This document shows positions 14,186 through 22,420 of a stretch of DNA of 64,000 nucleotides, piece by piece. The stretch spans positions 24,416 through 88,415 of the forward strand of contig CALUHI010000016.1 in NCBI GenBank assembly GCA_944320405.1. Reading direction: 5' to 3'. The translations under genes and the position numbers were made by a program. The notes beneath the pieces are model-generated. The model ran no database searches. It was given only the letters and a program-made list of their open reading frames with translations, and was not told the origin of the DNA. Every line of letters begins with the position of its first letter. Position 1 is the stretch's first letter. Source of the stretch: an uncultured Eggerthellaceae bacterium. Its GTDB lineage: Bacteria > Actinomycetota > Coriobacteriia > Coriobacteriales > Eggerthellaceae.

Positions 14186-16931
14186 TACCGCTGGACTGGG
14201 CACCCTTGACGCGACCGCCCTCTCGGCGTTCGCGCCTTCCGAAGCGCTCGGCACGCCTGTCGACAAGAAGGAGCGCAAACGGCTGATGCGCGAGGCGAAA
14301 GCGGAGAAGCGGCGACTGGCCAAAGAGGAGCGCGAAATGCGCAAGACGTCGCAGGCCGCCGACATCCAACGCCAGCTCAAAGCGCGCGACAAGCAGCTCC
14401 AGCAGCGGCACCGCGCCGCGAAGCGCGCCCGCGCCATGAGCGACGACGTTCTCGGATGGCTTCCATGGGACGCGATATTCTCCGACGGCACGTGCGTTGT
14501 GGTCCAGCCGAAGAAGAACGGCATCGGGCTTTACAGCGAGACCATCGAGTTCGACGACATCTCCTACCAGACGGCGCGCCGCACCGATCAGGAAATGGTG
14601 TTCGACCGCATGTGCGGCCTTTTGGAGGAATACGGCCCCGACAAGTCGATCCAGTACACCGTCTGGAACGAGCCGGTCGCCATCGGGCGGCTCGACACGG
14701 ATTTCTTCGATGTCGAAGCGCAGCCCGAACAACTTGCTCCGTACGCGGCCGAGGCCAACGCGGTCATCGAGCGCAAGATGGCCGAAGGAAAATCAACGCT
14801 TCGTCGCCGTCGTTTCGTGACGTATTCGACTGGCGCGTACTCCCTTGCTGACGCGGTGCGAAGCCTCGCCTCGATGCGAACGAAGGTGTCCGACGCGCTC
14901 GGCGAGATCGGAGCCGGCACGCACCTTCTCGACGGTGCGGCGCGCGCCGCCGCAATCGCTCGCCTTTTGCGCCCGGACACGCCGTTCGACTTTTCTTACG
15001 AGCGCGACATCACCGCCGAGAACGGCCTCACGGTGAAGGATTTCGTCGCCCCGCAAGTGATCGACTTCAAGGCTTACAACAACACGCGCGACGACACGTT
15101 CTTCGTCGTCGATGGCAAGACGTTCGGGCAGGTGCTCGTCGTCCGCACGATCACGCGCCTTACCGATTCCGCTTTCGCATCCATCGTCGATCTGCCGATC
15201 CCGCTTGCGGTGACGTGGCATCTGCAAGGATGGGACCAGGCCAAAGCGCTTTTGTTCGCCGCACAGCGGAGCAACTGGATCGACGCGGAGATAATCTCCG
15301 AGCAGCAAAGCGCGCTGCGGCGCGGATACGACGGCTCGATCGTGCCGTATGCGCTGTCGCATTCGAAAGCCGAAGCGCGCGAGGTGCTTGACGGCCTGGA
15401 GAACCGAGGCCAGAACCTCTACGACTTCACAGCGCTTATCTGCACGTGGGCTGACTCGATCGGCGAGCTTACCGATCAGGCTGTTCAGATCATCGACACG
15501 GCGCGCGCCCATGGCCTCGTCGTGGAGGTTCTGCCCAAACGCCAGCGCCAAGGCCTCTCTTCGATGCTTCCGGTCGGCGCGAACTCGGTGGAGGTGTCTC
15601 GCCTTCTCAACACTGCGCAGTGCGCACTGCTTTCGCCTTTCGCCACAGCGGAAAGCTACATGGTGCCGGGACGAGAGTACATCGGCGTGAACAAGCTTTC
15701 CAACAACCCGGTCGGCATCGACATCAAATCGCTCAAGAATCCGAGCGGGCTTGTTTCCGGCAAGCCGCGCAGCGGCAAGAGCTTCGCCGTCAAGCAGCTC
15801 ATCATGTCGGTCATCATGGGCCATCCGCCCATCGAGGCCGCCAAGGCTCCGCGTGACTGCCAGAAATGCGGATGGCTCGGAATCACCGAGGCGGACGCCT
15901 GCCCCAAGTGCGGCGCAGAGCTTCCCGAGGCGATGGCGGACCAGATCATCATCCTGGACCCCGCAGCCGAGTACGAGCCTTCAACCGAGGCGGCGGGCGG
16001 GCGCGTGTTCCGCATGATGGCCGGCACGGACACCCACTTCAACCTGTTCGCGGTCAACGGCGCTGAGAAGGACGGCGTGGACGAGCGCGTGATGGCGCAG
16101 AAGATCAGCGCCGTCTGCGCGTTCACCGCCGCCATGGCGCACGAGGCGGGAGCTGCGCTTTCCGACGAGGAGCGCTCGATCATCACGCGCTGCGTGTCGC
16201 AGGCTTACGAGGATGCGGGCGCGCGCGGCGAGGTGCCGATCCTGCAGGACTTCTACGAATCGCTCAAGCGCCAGCCCGAGGACGTGGCCCAGCGCTTGGC
16301 GCTCCGCTACGAGCGTTTCGTCACCGGCCCGAACAGCTTCCTCAACCACCAGAGCAACGTCGATTGGGGACGCCGCGTGATCGACATGTCGATCAAGGAC
16401 TTGCCCGACGACATGCGCACGCCGGTTCTGATCGCCGAGCTTGAGGCTGTGCGCCAGCAGGTGTTCCACAACTTCGATCGCGGCATCACGACGTGGCTGT
16501 TCGTGGACGAGCTGCAATCGCTTCTGCGCCACCAGGAGGTCGTCGACTACCTGACGCGTTTCTGGAGCGAGCTGCCGAAGTTCAACCTGATCGCCATCGG
16601 GATCGTTCAGAACGCGAACCTGATCGCGAAGAACCGTTCGACCGCGACCATCGCGGCGAACTCGGACTTCTGCCTGCTGTTTGCGCAAAGCGCTGAGGAC
16701 GCCGAGGCGTGGGCAAGGCTGAAGGGGCTTTCGGAGTCCGAGCTGAAGCACATCGACGAGACCGTGAAGCCCGGCGAGGGACTTGTTCTCGCAGGCAAGC
16801 TCCACATCCCCATTCGCGGCGAATGGCCGCAGGGCCTCATGTACGACCTGATGAACACCAAGGCAAGCGAGGTGGCGGAAAAGAAGCTCAAGGAGCGCTT
16901 CGAAGCCGCCCGGAAGGGATTGACGAATTAG
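14073..16931 (+). CDS. virB4: VirB4/TraE-type conjugation ATPase with inserted zinc ribbon
   Basis: 952-aa ATPase powering the type IV secretion channel. The ATG at 14073 follows GGAGGTGGAGG inside the PrgI gene. A basic N-terminal extension (residues 1-130, Lys/Arg/Ala-rich) precedes the VirB4 N-domain. Walker A is GKPRSGKSFAVKQ (563-575, K569) and Walker B is WLFVDELQSLL (D812/E813). About 30 residues after Walker A, an extra segment carries C596-x2-C599...C610-x2-C613, a typical zinc ribbon, placed before the IIILDPAAEYEP strand where canonical VirB4 has a short turn. The coupling protein of this operon also has a Cys-rich insert. Confidence 0.93.
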   Translation: MFGRKKTAKTPAAQSAPLTQSSPEQELSACAQATSLADTAGLGTLDATALSAFAPSEALGTPVDKKERKRLMREAKAEKRRLAKEEREMRKTSQAADIQRQLKARDKQLQQRHRAAKRARAMSDDVLGWLPWDAIFSDGTCVVVQPKKNGIGLYSETIEFDDISYQTARRTDQEMVFDRMCGLLEEYGPDKSIQYTVWNEPVAIGRLDTDFFDVEAQPEQLAPYAAEANAVIERKMAEGKSTLRRRRFVTYSTGAYSLADAVRSLASMRTKVSDALGEIGAGTHLLDGAARAAAIARLLRPDTPFDFSYERDITAENGLTVKDFVAPQVIDFKAYNNTRDDTFFVVDGKTFGQVLVVRTITRLTDSAFASIVDLPIPLAVTWHLQGWDQAKALLFAAQRSNWIDAEIISEQQSALRRGYDGSIVPYALSHSKAEAREVLDGLENRGQNLYDFTALICTWADSIGELTDQAVQIIDTARAHGLVVEVLPKRQRQGLSSMLPVGANSVEVSRLLNTAQCALLSPFATAESYMVPGREYIGVNKLSNNPVGIDIKSLKNPSGLVSGKPRSGKSFAVKQLIMSVIMGHPPIEAAKAPRDCQKCGWLGITEADACPKCGAELPEAMADQIIILDPAAEYEPSTEAAGGRVFRMMAGTDTHFNLFAVNGAEKDGVDERVMAQKISAVCAFTAAMAHEAGAALSDEERSIITRCVSQAYEDAGARGEVPILQDFYESLKRQPEDVAQRLALRYERFVTGPNSFLNHQSNVDWGRRVIDMSIKDLPDDMRTPVLIAELEAVRQQVFHNFDRGITTWLFVDELQSLLRHQEVVDYLTRFWSELPKFNLIAIGIVQNANLIAKNRSTATIAANSDFCLLFAQSAEDAEAWARLKGLSESELKHIDETVKPGEGLVLAGKLHIPIRGEWPQGLMYDLMNTKASEVAEKKLKERFEAARKGLTN

Positions 16932-17022
16932 CCGCTTCACCGACATAGGCGGAAGAGAGGTCGGCGAGCGCCGGCCCGCAAACGAGCTTGAGCCCGAGCG
17001 CGGCGCCGCTGCGCGCGCCGGC

Positions 17023-18825
17023 GTGAGCAAAGCTGAGGCCCCGTCTGCTTCTGCAGGCGTTGGCTACGCACGCGCCGGCTCGGCGATGGCGTTCGATGAA
17101 GGAGTGGCCGACGAGTCTTCGATGCGCCCGCGTCCCGGCGAGCCGGGAGAGGCGGGCTTCGAAAACGGCCGCGAGGCTGGCGGCCATGCGCGCACGTTCA
17201 CCGATCGTGCGCGCGACGCTTCGCAAGACGTCGGCGGTGAAAGCGCTGTGCATGGAGGAACCGATCATGCTCGCGAAGGATCGGAGCGGCTGAGGTACGA
17301 GATGGAGCAGGCCGAAATCCGGATGCAGTCTGGACGGCTTGCAAGCTCCACGCGCCTTGCCCAGGCGGGCGGCGCGGGCGTTGAAACCGCATCGCGCGCA
17401 CTTGACGATTCAGGGCGCGAGGACCTCGGCGACGATGCAGGCGCTGACGCTTCCCGCATAGCAAGGCAGGCTGCTGACAAGGCCCTGGAAGCCGCCAGGT
17501 CATCCCAAGCTGCGTCGGCCGTTGCCGATGAGGCAGCAGCCTCCACGGGAAGATTCGCCGAAGCCGCGCGCGAAGCAAAGAGCGCGAAGAAGGCGACCGG
17601 CGGCATCGCGCGCCTCCGCGCGAAGATAGCCGCGCAGCGCATGGCGGCTCGCGCCTCTCAAAACGAGGCGGCGCGCGTTGCGTCCGGAACCGCCGCGAAA
17701 GCCATCCGCATCGCTTCGCCTGCAAAGGCGGTACTTTGGCCTGCGGCAATGGTCCTTCTCGCCATCCTGCTTTTGGTCGGCGTTGCGCTCGCATTCTCTT
17801 CCTGTGCCGGAATCATCGGCGGCATAGACAGCTCCCAGGAAGAGGATGTCGGACCCCTTGAGGGCGTCGAGGCCGAGATCGCGCAGTTCCTGCTTGACAA
17901 GGGACTGGGGGACGTCCAGGTCGCCGCCATCCTTGGAAACATCGTCAACGAGGCCGAGCGCGACGCGAACGGCAACATCGACGTTGAAAGCAACGTCAAC
18001 TACGACGGCGTGTTCAGCTATCGGTACGAGCGTGCAGTTGGAATCTTCCAGTACACGCACGCATCGAACTCAATTCCGCCTATGCGGGGCCATGGATGCA
18101 TCTACTGCGCGTTCATGGATTGGTGCACCGACAACAACAAGAACTGGGCCGATCTCCAAGCTCAGCTTGAGTTCTTCTGGACGCGCTACACGGCCTCATG
18201 GTGGGCGCGCTCCTACCACATCGTGTCGTCCGCTTCCACCGACCCTCCTGCCGGAACCGCCGTCGGAGGATCGCGTCGCGGGTTCGAGGAAACTGACGAC
18301 GTGGCCCAGGCGACCCGCGAGTTCTGCTATGGGTTCGAAGCGCCAGGCGTGCCCCGCATATCCCAGCGCATTGCGGATGCGGAGCGGTTTTACGAAGCCC
18401 TCACCTCTGCATCGTATGTGGAGGCTGCGATCGCGATTGCAGCGGATGACACGCATGGGTACTCGATGGCGAACAGAACGATGAATCCGGATGTGGACTG
18501 CTCGTCTCTTGTCTACTACGCGATGCTCCAGAGCGGCTATGCGGCCAGCCAGCTCGGCGGAACGTGGCCTTTCACGACCGATACGATGCCCTCGATCCTG
18601 CCTGGCATCGGCTTCGAGAGGCATGCGTTCACAGACGTCGGATCGCTCAAACGAGGCGACATCCTGCTTCGCAGCGGACACACCGAAATCTACATCGGCG
18701 ACGGCCAGAACGTCGGCGCCCATACGAATTATGACGGCGTAGCGGGAGACAGCTCGGGCGAGGAAGTCGACATAAGCCCATGCGGCACCAACTGGGATTG
18801 CTATTACCGCAAGAAGATCGCGTAA
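17023..18825 (+). CDS. Bifunctional peptidoglycan hydrolase (lysozyme-like + NlpC/P60-like), VirB1-type
   Basis: 600 aa. A long Ala/Arg-rich cytoplasmic region precedes one membrane helix (VLWPAAMVLLAILLLVGVAL, about 236-260). Next comes a phage-tail-lysozyme-like domain (EIAQFLLDKGLGDVQVAAIL, about 286-440) and a C-terminal C40-type cysteine peptidase domain with DCSSLVYY (C493) and SGHTEIYIGDG (H553). It would open the cell wall locally so that the conjugation channel can pass. The start is uncertain: GTG 17023 is the only standard start in this frame after the stop at 16921, and it lacks a clear ribosome site. The frame is open from 16924, and ISRFTDIGGREVGER looks coding, so an unusual start could add about 30 residues. 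Confidence 0.85.
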   Translation: MSKAEAPSASAGVGYARAGSAMAFDEGVADESSMRPRPGEPGEAGFENGREAGGHARTFTDRARDASQDVGGESAVHGGTDHAREGSERLRYEMEQAEIRMQSGRLASSTRLAQAGGAGVETASRALDDSGREDLGDDAGADASRIARQAADKALEAARSSQAASAVADEAAASTGRFAEAAREAKSAKKATGGIARLRAKIAAQRMAARASQNEAARVASGTAAKAIRIASPAKAVLWPAAMVLLAILLLVGVALAFSSCAGIIGGIDSSQEEDVGPLEGVEAEIAQFLLDKGLGDVQVAAILGNIVNEAERDANGNIDVESNVNYDGVFSYRYERAVGIFQYTHASNSIPPMRGHGCIYCAFMDWCTDNNKNWADLQAQLEFFWTRYTASWWARSYHIVSSASTDPPAGTAVGGSRRGFEETDDVAQATREFCYGFEAPGVPRISQRIADAERFYEALTSASYVEAAIAIAADDTHGYSMANRTMNPDVDCSSLVYYAMLQSGYAASQLGGTWPFTTDTMPSILPGIGFERHAFTDVGSLKRGDILLRSGHTEIYIGDGQNVGAHTNYDGVAGDSSGEEVDISPCGTNWDCYYRKKIA

Positions 18826-18832
18826 GGACGGG

Positions 18833-19681
18833 ATGAGAACCATGGATACGTTGAAGGAAATGCTCAGGAACGTGAAGCCGTTGCCGGTTGCGCTTGCCGC
18901 CGCAGCGATCCTGCTTGTCGTGGGGCTCTCCGTTGCGCGATGCACGGCAGTGCATGCGCCTGAGCCGGTCGAAGAAGGGGCCCAGCAGGGCCAATCAGCA
19001 GGAACGGTGGGCACGGCGGCAGCCTCAAGCGTCGAACTCACGCAAGAGCAGTCTGACCTTATCGCCTCCTATTCCGCCGAAGAACAGGAGCTTATCGACA
19101 TCCTGGCAGCGAACGTGTGGACCTCGCAGCGCGAAACCTTGACGCTCACGTTCACACGCGATTCGTTCAGCGAATCGGCTGGCGACGGGCAAACCGCAAC
19201 GCGCACCTTCGCGATTTCGGCGGTCGAGGAAGAGACCGTTGAGGAAACCGGTGCGAACGGCGAGAAATCCCAAACCACGACCCGCACGGCCGCGATTCTC
19301 ACCGACGCAGGCACGTACTTCCTCAAGCTTAATCAGTTCGTCTCGATGGATGGGAGCCCCGACATGTGGTCTGTCGTTTCCGAGGCGTTCGAGCTCAGCG
19401 ATTCATACGTTTTGGACGAGGCGTCCAAGGAGCTGTCGGTCCCCGACATGGATGAGGGATTCGCATCGCTGATCGACGGCCGCACCGATGTTTTGAAGCA
19501 ACGGCTCTCCGATTACTGCGCCCAGTTCTACCCCACCGCCAGCGCGATGGAATGGAGCGGCGAGGCTTCGGTGGACTGGAACGACCATCTGGTTTCCACG
19601 ACGTTCACGCTCGACAACACCGCAGCGTCGACCGTCAACGTCACCTACAACACCGAGTCCGGCGAGTTCACGATCGGATAG
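18833..19681 (+). CDS. Membrane-anchored exported protein of the transfer operon
   Basis: 282 aa. One N-terminal membrane segment (LPVALAAAAILLVVGLSVAR) precedes an outward, Glu/Thr-rich linker and a predicted beta-rich domain. The organisation (short cytoplasmic tail, helix, extracellular domain) and the position between the cell-wall hydrolase and the VirB6-like protein match TcpC/VirB8-like or VirB7-like channel components, but no motif proves this. ATG 18833 follows AAGGACGG; ATG 18842 is an alternative. Confidence 0.7.
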   Translation: MRTMDTLKEMLRNVKPLPVALAAAAILLVVGLSVARCTAVHAPEPVEEGAQQGQSAGTVGTAAASSVELTQEQSDLIASYSAEEQELIDILAANVWTSQRETLTLTFTRDSFSESAGDGQTATRTFAISAVEEETVEETGANGEKSQTTTRTAAILTDAGTYFLKLNQFVSMDGSPDMWSVVSEAFELSDSYVLDEASKELSVPDMDEGFASLIDGRTDVLKQRLSDYCAQFYPTASAMEWSGEASVDWNDHLVSTTFTLDNTAASTVNVTYNTESGEFTIG

Positions 19682-19689
19682 GAGGGATG

Positions 19690-20703
19690 ATGGGTTTGCA
19701 GACAAATAAGGCTTTCCAGGTGCTTGCCGCCAACCGCGTCTTCCACATCGCTGCGCTTGTCTCGTTGTGCGCCATCGCCGCTTTCGGCACCGTTTTTGCC
19801 CTTCCTTCCTCCGCGCACGCGGCAGGTTTGTTCGACATCCCTGGCCAGATCACCGAATGGCTTTTGAACGACATCTTGAAGCCTCCCCTGGAAGCCATGC
19901 TGTCAGGCGCTTGGAACATCATCGGGATGATCGCCGAATCGACCATCCTCACCGCACCGTTCGATGCGATGCTCGGCTCAGGCGGCTATTCGGTGTTCAA
20001 TTTGGCTGACGACGTGAACGACACGCTCGTCAAGCCCATCGCGCTTTCCATCCTTGCGCTTGCGATGCTCGTCCAGCTGATCCACGTTGCCGGCAAGGCC
20101 GACCAGGACGCCGCGATGCCGATTCTGCGCGATCTCGTTCTGATCGCGCTGTTCTACGTGTGCTTCCGTTGGCTGATCAACAACTCGGCCGATCTGTGCG
20201 TGGCGGTCTACACCGACCTCAACGCCATCACCGCCGGCATCGCTGACGCGCCGACGCTCAACAGCAGCAGCGTCGCAATCGGACAGCTCACCAACATCGG
20301 CCAGGTCATCACGATGCTCTTAGTCATCGCCATCGTCTACCTCATGGCGCTTGGCGCCGCTGTCGTGACGATCGTCATGGCTTACATGCGCGCGTTCCAG
20401 CTCTACGTGTTCGCAGCGTTCGCGCCGATCCCGCTAGCGCTTCTCGGGTTCGAGCAGACAAGGCAGTACGGCATCGGCTTCATCAAGAACTTCGTCGCTC
20501 TTGTGCTCGCCGGAGCCGTGATGGTGTTTCTTCTGTACTGCTTCCCCCTTCTTGTGAACGCAGGTTTGTCTACGGGGCTGTTCGGCACGAGCTGGACCCC
20601 GGGATCGTTGCTCGGGCCCGTGACGATGATCGCGCTTTGCCTGCTTCTCATCATCGGAATGCTCAAGTCCGGTTCCATCGCACGTTCGGTTCTTGGAGAG
20701 TAA
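19690..20703 (+). CDS. VirB6/TrbL-like polytopic channel protein
   Basis: 337 aa with a signal-like first helix (AALVSLCAIAAFGTVFALPS then SAHA) and at least five more hydrophobic helices, for example IALSILALAMLVQLIHVA, ILRDLVLIALFYVCFRWLI, ITMLLVIAIVYLMALGAAVV, NFVALVLAGAVMVFLLYCF and TMIALCLLLIIGML. That profile, with conserved Trp/Gly turns, is typical of VirB6-like proteins, which build the inner-membrane pore of conjugative T4SSs. ATG 19690 is preferred over 19687 because GGAGG at 19681-19685 has workable spacing only to the second ATG. Confidence 0.82.
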   Translation: MGLQTNKAFQVLAANRVFHIAALVSLCAIAAFGTVFALPSSAHAAGLFDIPGQITEWLLNDILKPPLEAMLSGAWNIIGMIAESTILTAPFDAMLGSGGYSVFNLADDVNDTLVKPIALSILALAMLVQLIHVAGKADQDAAMPILRDLVLIALFYVCFRWLINNSADLCVAVYTDLNAITAGIADAPTLNSSSVAIGQLTNIGQVITMLLVIAIVYLMALGAAVVTIVMAYMRAFQLYVFAAFAPIPLALLGFEQTRQYGIGFIKNFVALVLAGAVMVFLLYCFPLLVNAGLSTGLFGTSWTPGSLLGPVTMIALCLLLIIGMLKSGSIARSVLGE

Positions 20704-20713
20704 GGAGGATGCG

Positions 20714-22378
20714 ATGTCCATATCGGTTTGCATCGGGAACTACGGGTACTACAACGAGGGAGAGCTGCGTGACGCGTGGATCGAGCTTCCCAAAACGCAG
20801 GAGCAGATCGACGGGTTCTTGGAAGAGCACGGGCTTCGCGACGCACAGCACGAGGAAACCTACATTTCGGACTACGACGGCATCCCGTTCGGGCTGCCTT
20901 ATGGCAACGCGTTTTCCGAGTTCACCCCCCTTGACGACCTCAACCTCCTTGCGAAGAGAATGGATGACCTGTCTGAGCACGACATCGAAAAGCTGACCGG
21001 CGCGTTCGCGGCAGGTTACGAGACCCCTGATTCGATCATGGAGATTTTGAACATCATCGATCAGGTCGATGAGCTGCCGTTCTTCCCTTGGCCCGACGAC
21101 CTTTCCTATAAAAACGACGAAGAGCGCCTGGGGTACGCCATCGCAGATAAGCTCGGAGGGATCGAGCATCTGGACCGCAAAACGCTGGAATCGCATTTCG
21201 ACTACGAGGGGTACGGCCGCGAGCTCGACCACTCCGGGTTCACGCTTGGCAAGGAAGGGTTTTTGGACTCCGGCATCGCGAATGTGCGCGACGGGCTCTA
21301 CGATGCCGAAGAGATCGTCGAAGAGGCGGCGGCACGCGGGGTGGACGCGACGCTTGGCGACACCCCCGCAGAAGCAGCCAAGCGGCTTTTGTCCTACCTG
21401 GCCGCGTTCGAGTTCGTCGGTTTCGAAGCCGATTTGGAGAGCGACCCGCAGCTCATCGTCGCCGTCGGCAGCATGATCGAGGACTTGGACGATTCTGAGC
21501 GCGAAGCGCTGAGCCTGTATTCGAACCATGCCTCTTTCGGCCTTGGCGTCGAAGAGATCGGCAACATCGTCATGCAGGTCGACGACATCAGATACCACCC
21601 GTATGCAGCCGATGCCGGCTCGCCCCACGAGCGCCTTGGCGAAACAGTCGTGGGTTGGGATGGCGGGATCTCCGGCGTCCCGCGTGAGGAGCTTGAACGG
21701 CATTTCGACTTCGAGGCGTACGGACGAGCCCTGGCAAACAACTTCTTCATGGGTCCTGGCGGCTATTTCGACGCCGTCGCCGACCTTCCTGACCGCAACC
21801 GTTTCTCCTGCGAAGAGCTGACCGAAGCGATCGAAGAGCGGTGGGCCGCATCGCAGGAGGCTCCATCGGCTGAGCGGACCCAAAGTCCCATTGCGCAGGC
21901 GCACGGCATCGGAGGCCCCAAGATAACGGGACATGAGCCGATCGAGAAAACCGGTTATTTGGGGCATGAGGCTTACAGCTACCCCGCCGCCGACAACCCG
22001 CACGGACGTTTCGCGTTCGCCACGAAAGAAGAGAGCCAGGCGGCGATGGAGCGCGACTTCAAAGCGCTCGATTCGCAGCTCCATGCGTTCTGCCATGACG
22101 CGGACGCCCCGCTCGCGTTCGGCTCGCCTGAAGAGCAGTTCCATGCCATGCGCACCCTCGCCGCCTGGCATGGAGGTGGCGAGCAGACGCCGGAGCTCAA
22201 AGACGCGATATGGGTGCGCGAGCTCGACGTGAAGGATGCGATGGCTGACCGCGGCCTGTTCTGGAACGCGACTCGCGGCGTGATAGGGCCTATGAAGGCG
22301 ACGGACGATCCCGGCATGCCTTCGTATCCAGCGCCGTCGCGCAGCAGCGTCGCGCGGGCCAAAGGCGCGTCGCGCTAG
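20714..22378 (+). CDS. ardA: ArdA-family antirestriction protein with tandem ArdA-like halves
   Basis: 554 aa, start ATG 20714 with AAGGAGG at 20702-20708. ArdA proteins are strongly acidic DNA mimics (usually about 165 aa) that block type I restriction enzymes when conjugative DNA enters a cell. Residues 1-170 look like a complete ArdA (start SISVCIGNYGYYNEGELRDA; core HFDYEGYGRELDHSGFTL). A second copy follows at about 215-375 (core HFDFEAYGRALANNFFMGP). An unrelated C-terminal domain of about 165 residues has GYLGHEAYSYPAADNPHGRF. Asp/Glu are abundant in the first two parts. The fusion is much longer than the family norm. Confidence 0.85.
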   Translation: MSISVCIGNYGYYNEGELRDAWIELPKTQEQIDGFLEEHGLRDAQHEETYISDYDGIPFGLPYGNAFSEFTPLDDLNLLAKRMDDLSEHDIEKLTGAFAAGYETPDSIMEILNIIDQVDELPFFPWPDDLSYKNDEERLGYAIADKLGGIEHLDRKTLESHFDYEGYGRELDHSGFTLGKEGFLDSGIANVRDGLYDAEEIVEEAAARGVDATLGDTPAEAAKRLLSYLAAFEFVGFEADLESDPQLIVAVGSMIEDLDDSEREALSLYSNHASFGLGVEEIGNIVMQVDDIRYHPYAADAGSPHERLGETVVGWDGGISGVPREELERHFDFEAYGRALANNFFMGPGGYFDAVADLPDRNRFSCEELTEAIEERWAASQEAPSAERTQSPIAQAHGIGGPKITGHEPIEKTGYLGHEAYSYPAADNPHGRFAFATKEESQAAMERDFKALDSQLHAFCHDADAPLAFGSPEEQFHAMRTLAAWHGGGEQTPELKDAIWVRELDVKDAMADRGLFWNATRGVIGPMKATDDPGMPSYPAPSRSSVARAKGASR

Positions 22379-22420
22379 GGAGCTGATGGATGGACGGACG
22401 GATCGGGAAGGAGGAAGGCT

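Noticed and set aside
18490..18825. C40 domain as a secreted toxin effector
   Set aside because: The fused lysozyme-like domain, membrane helix and operon position match VirB1-type wall hydrolases of conjugation.
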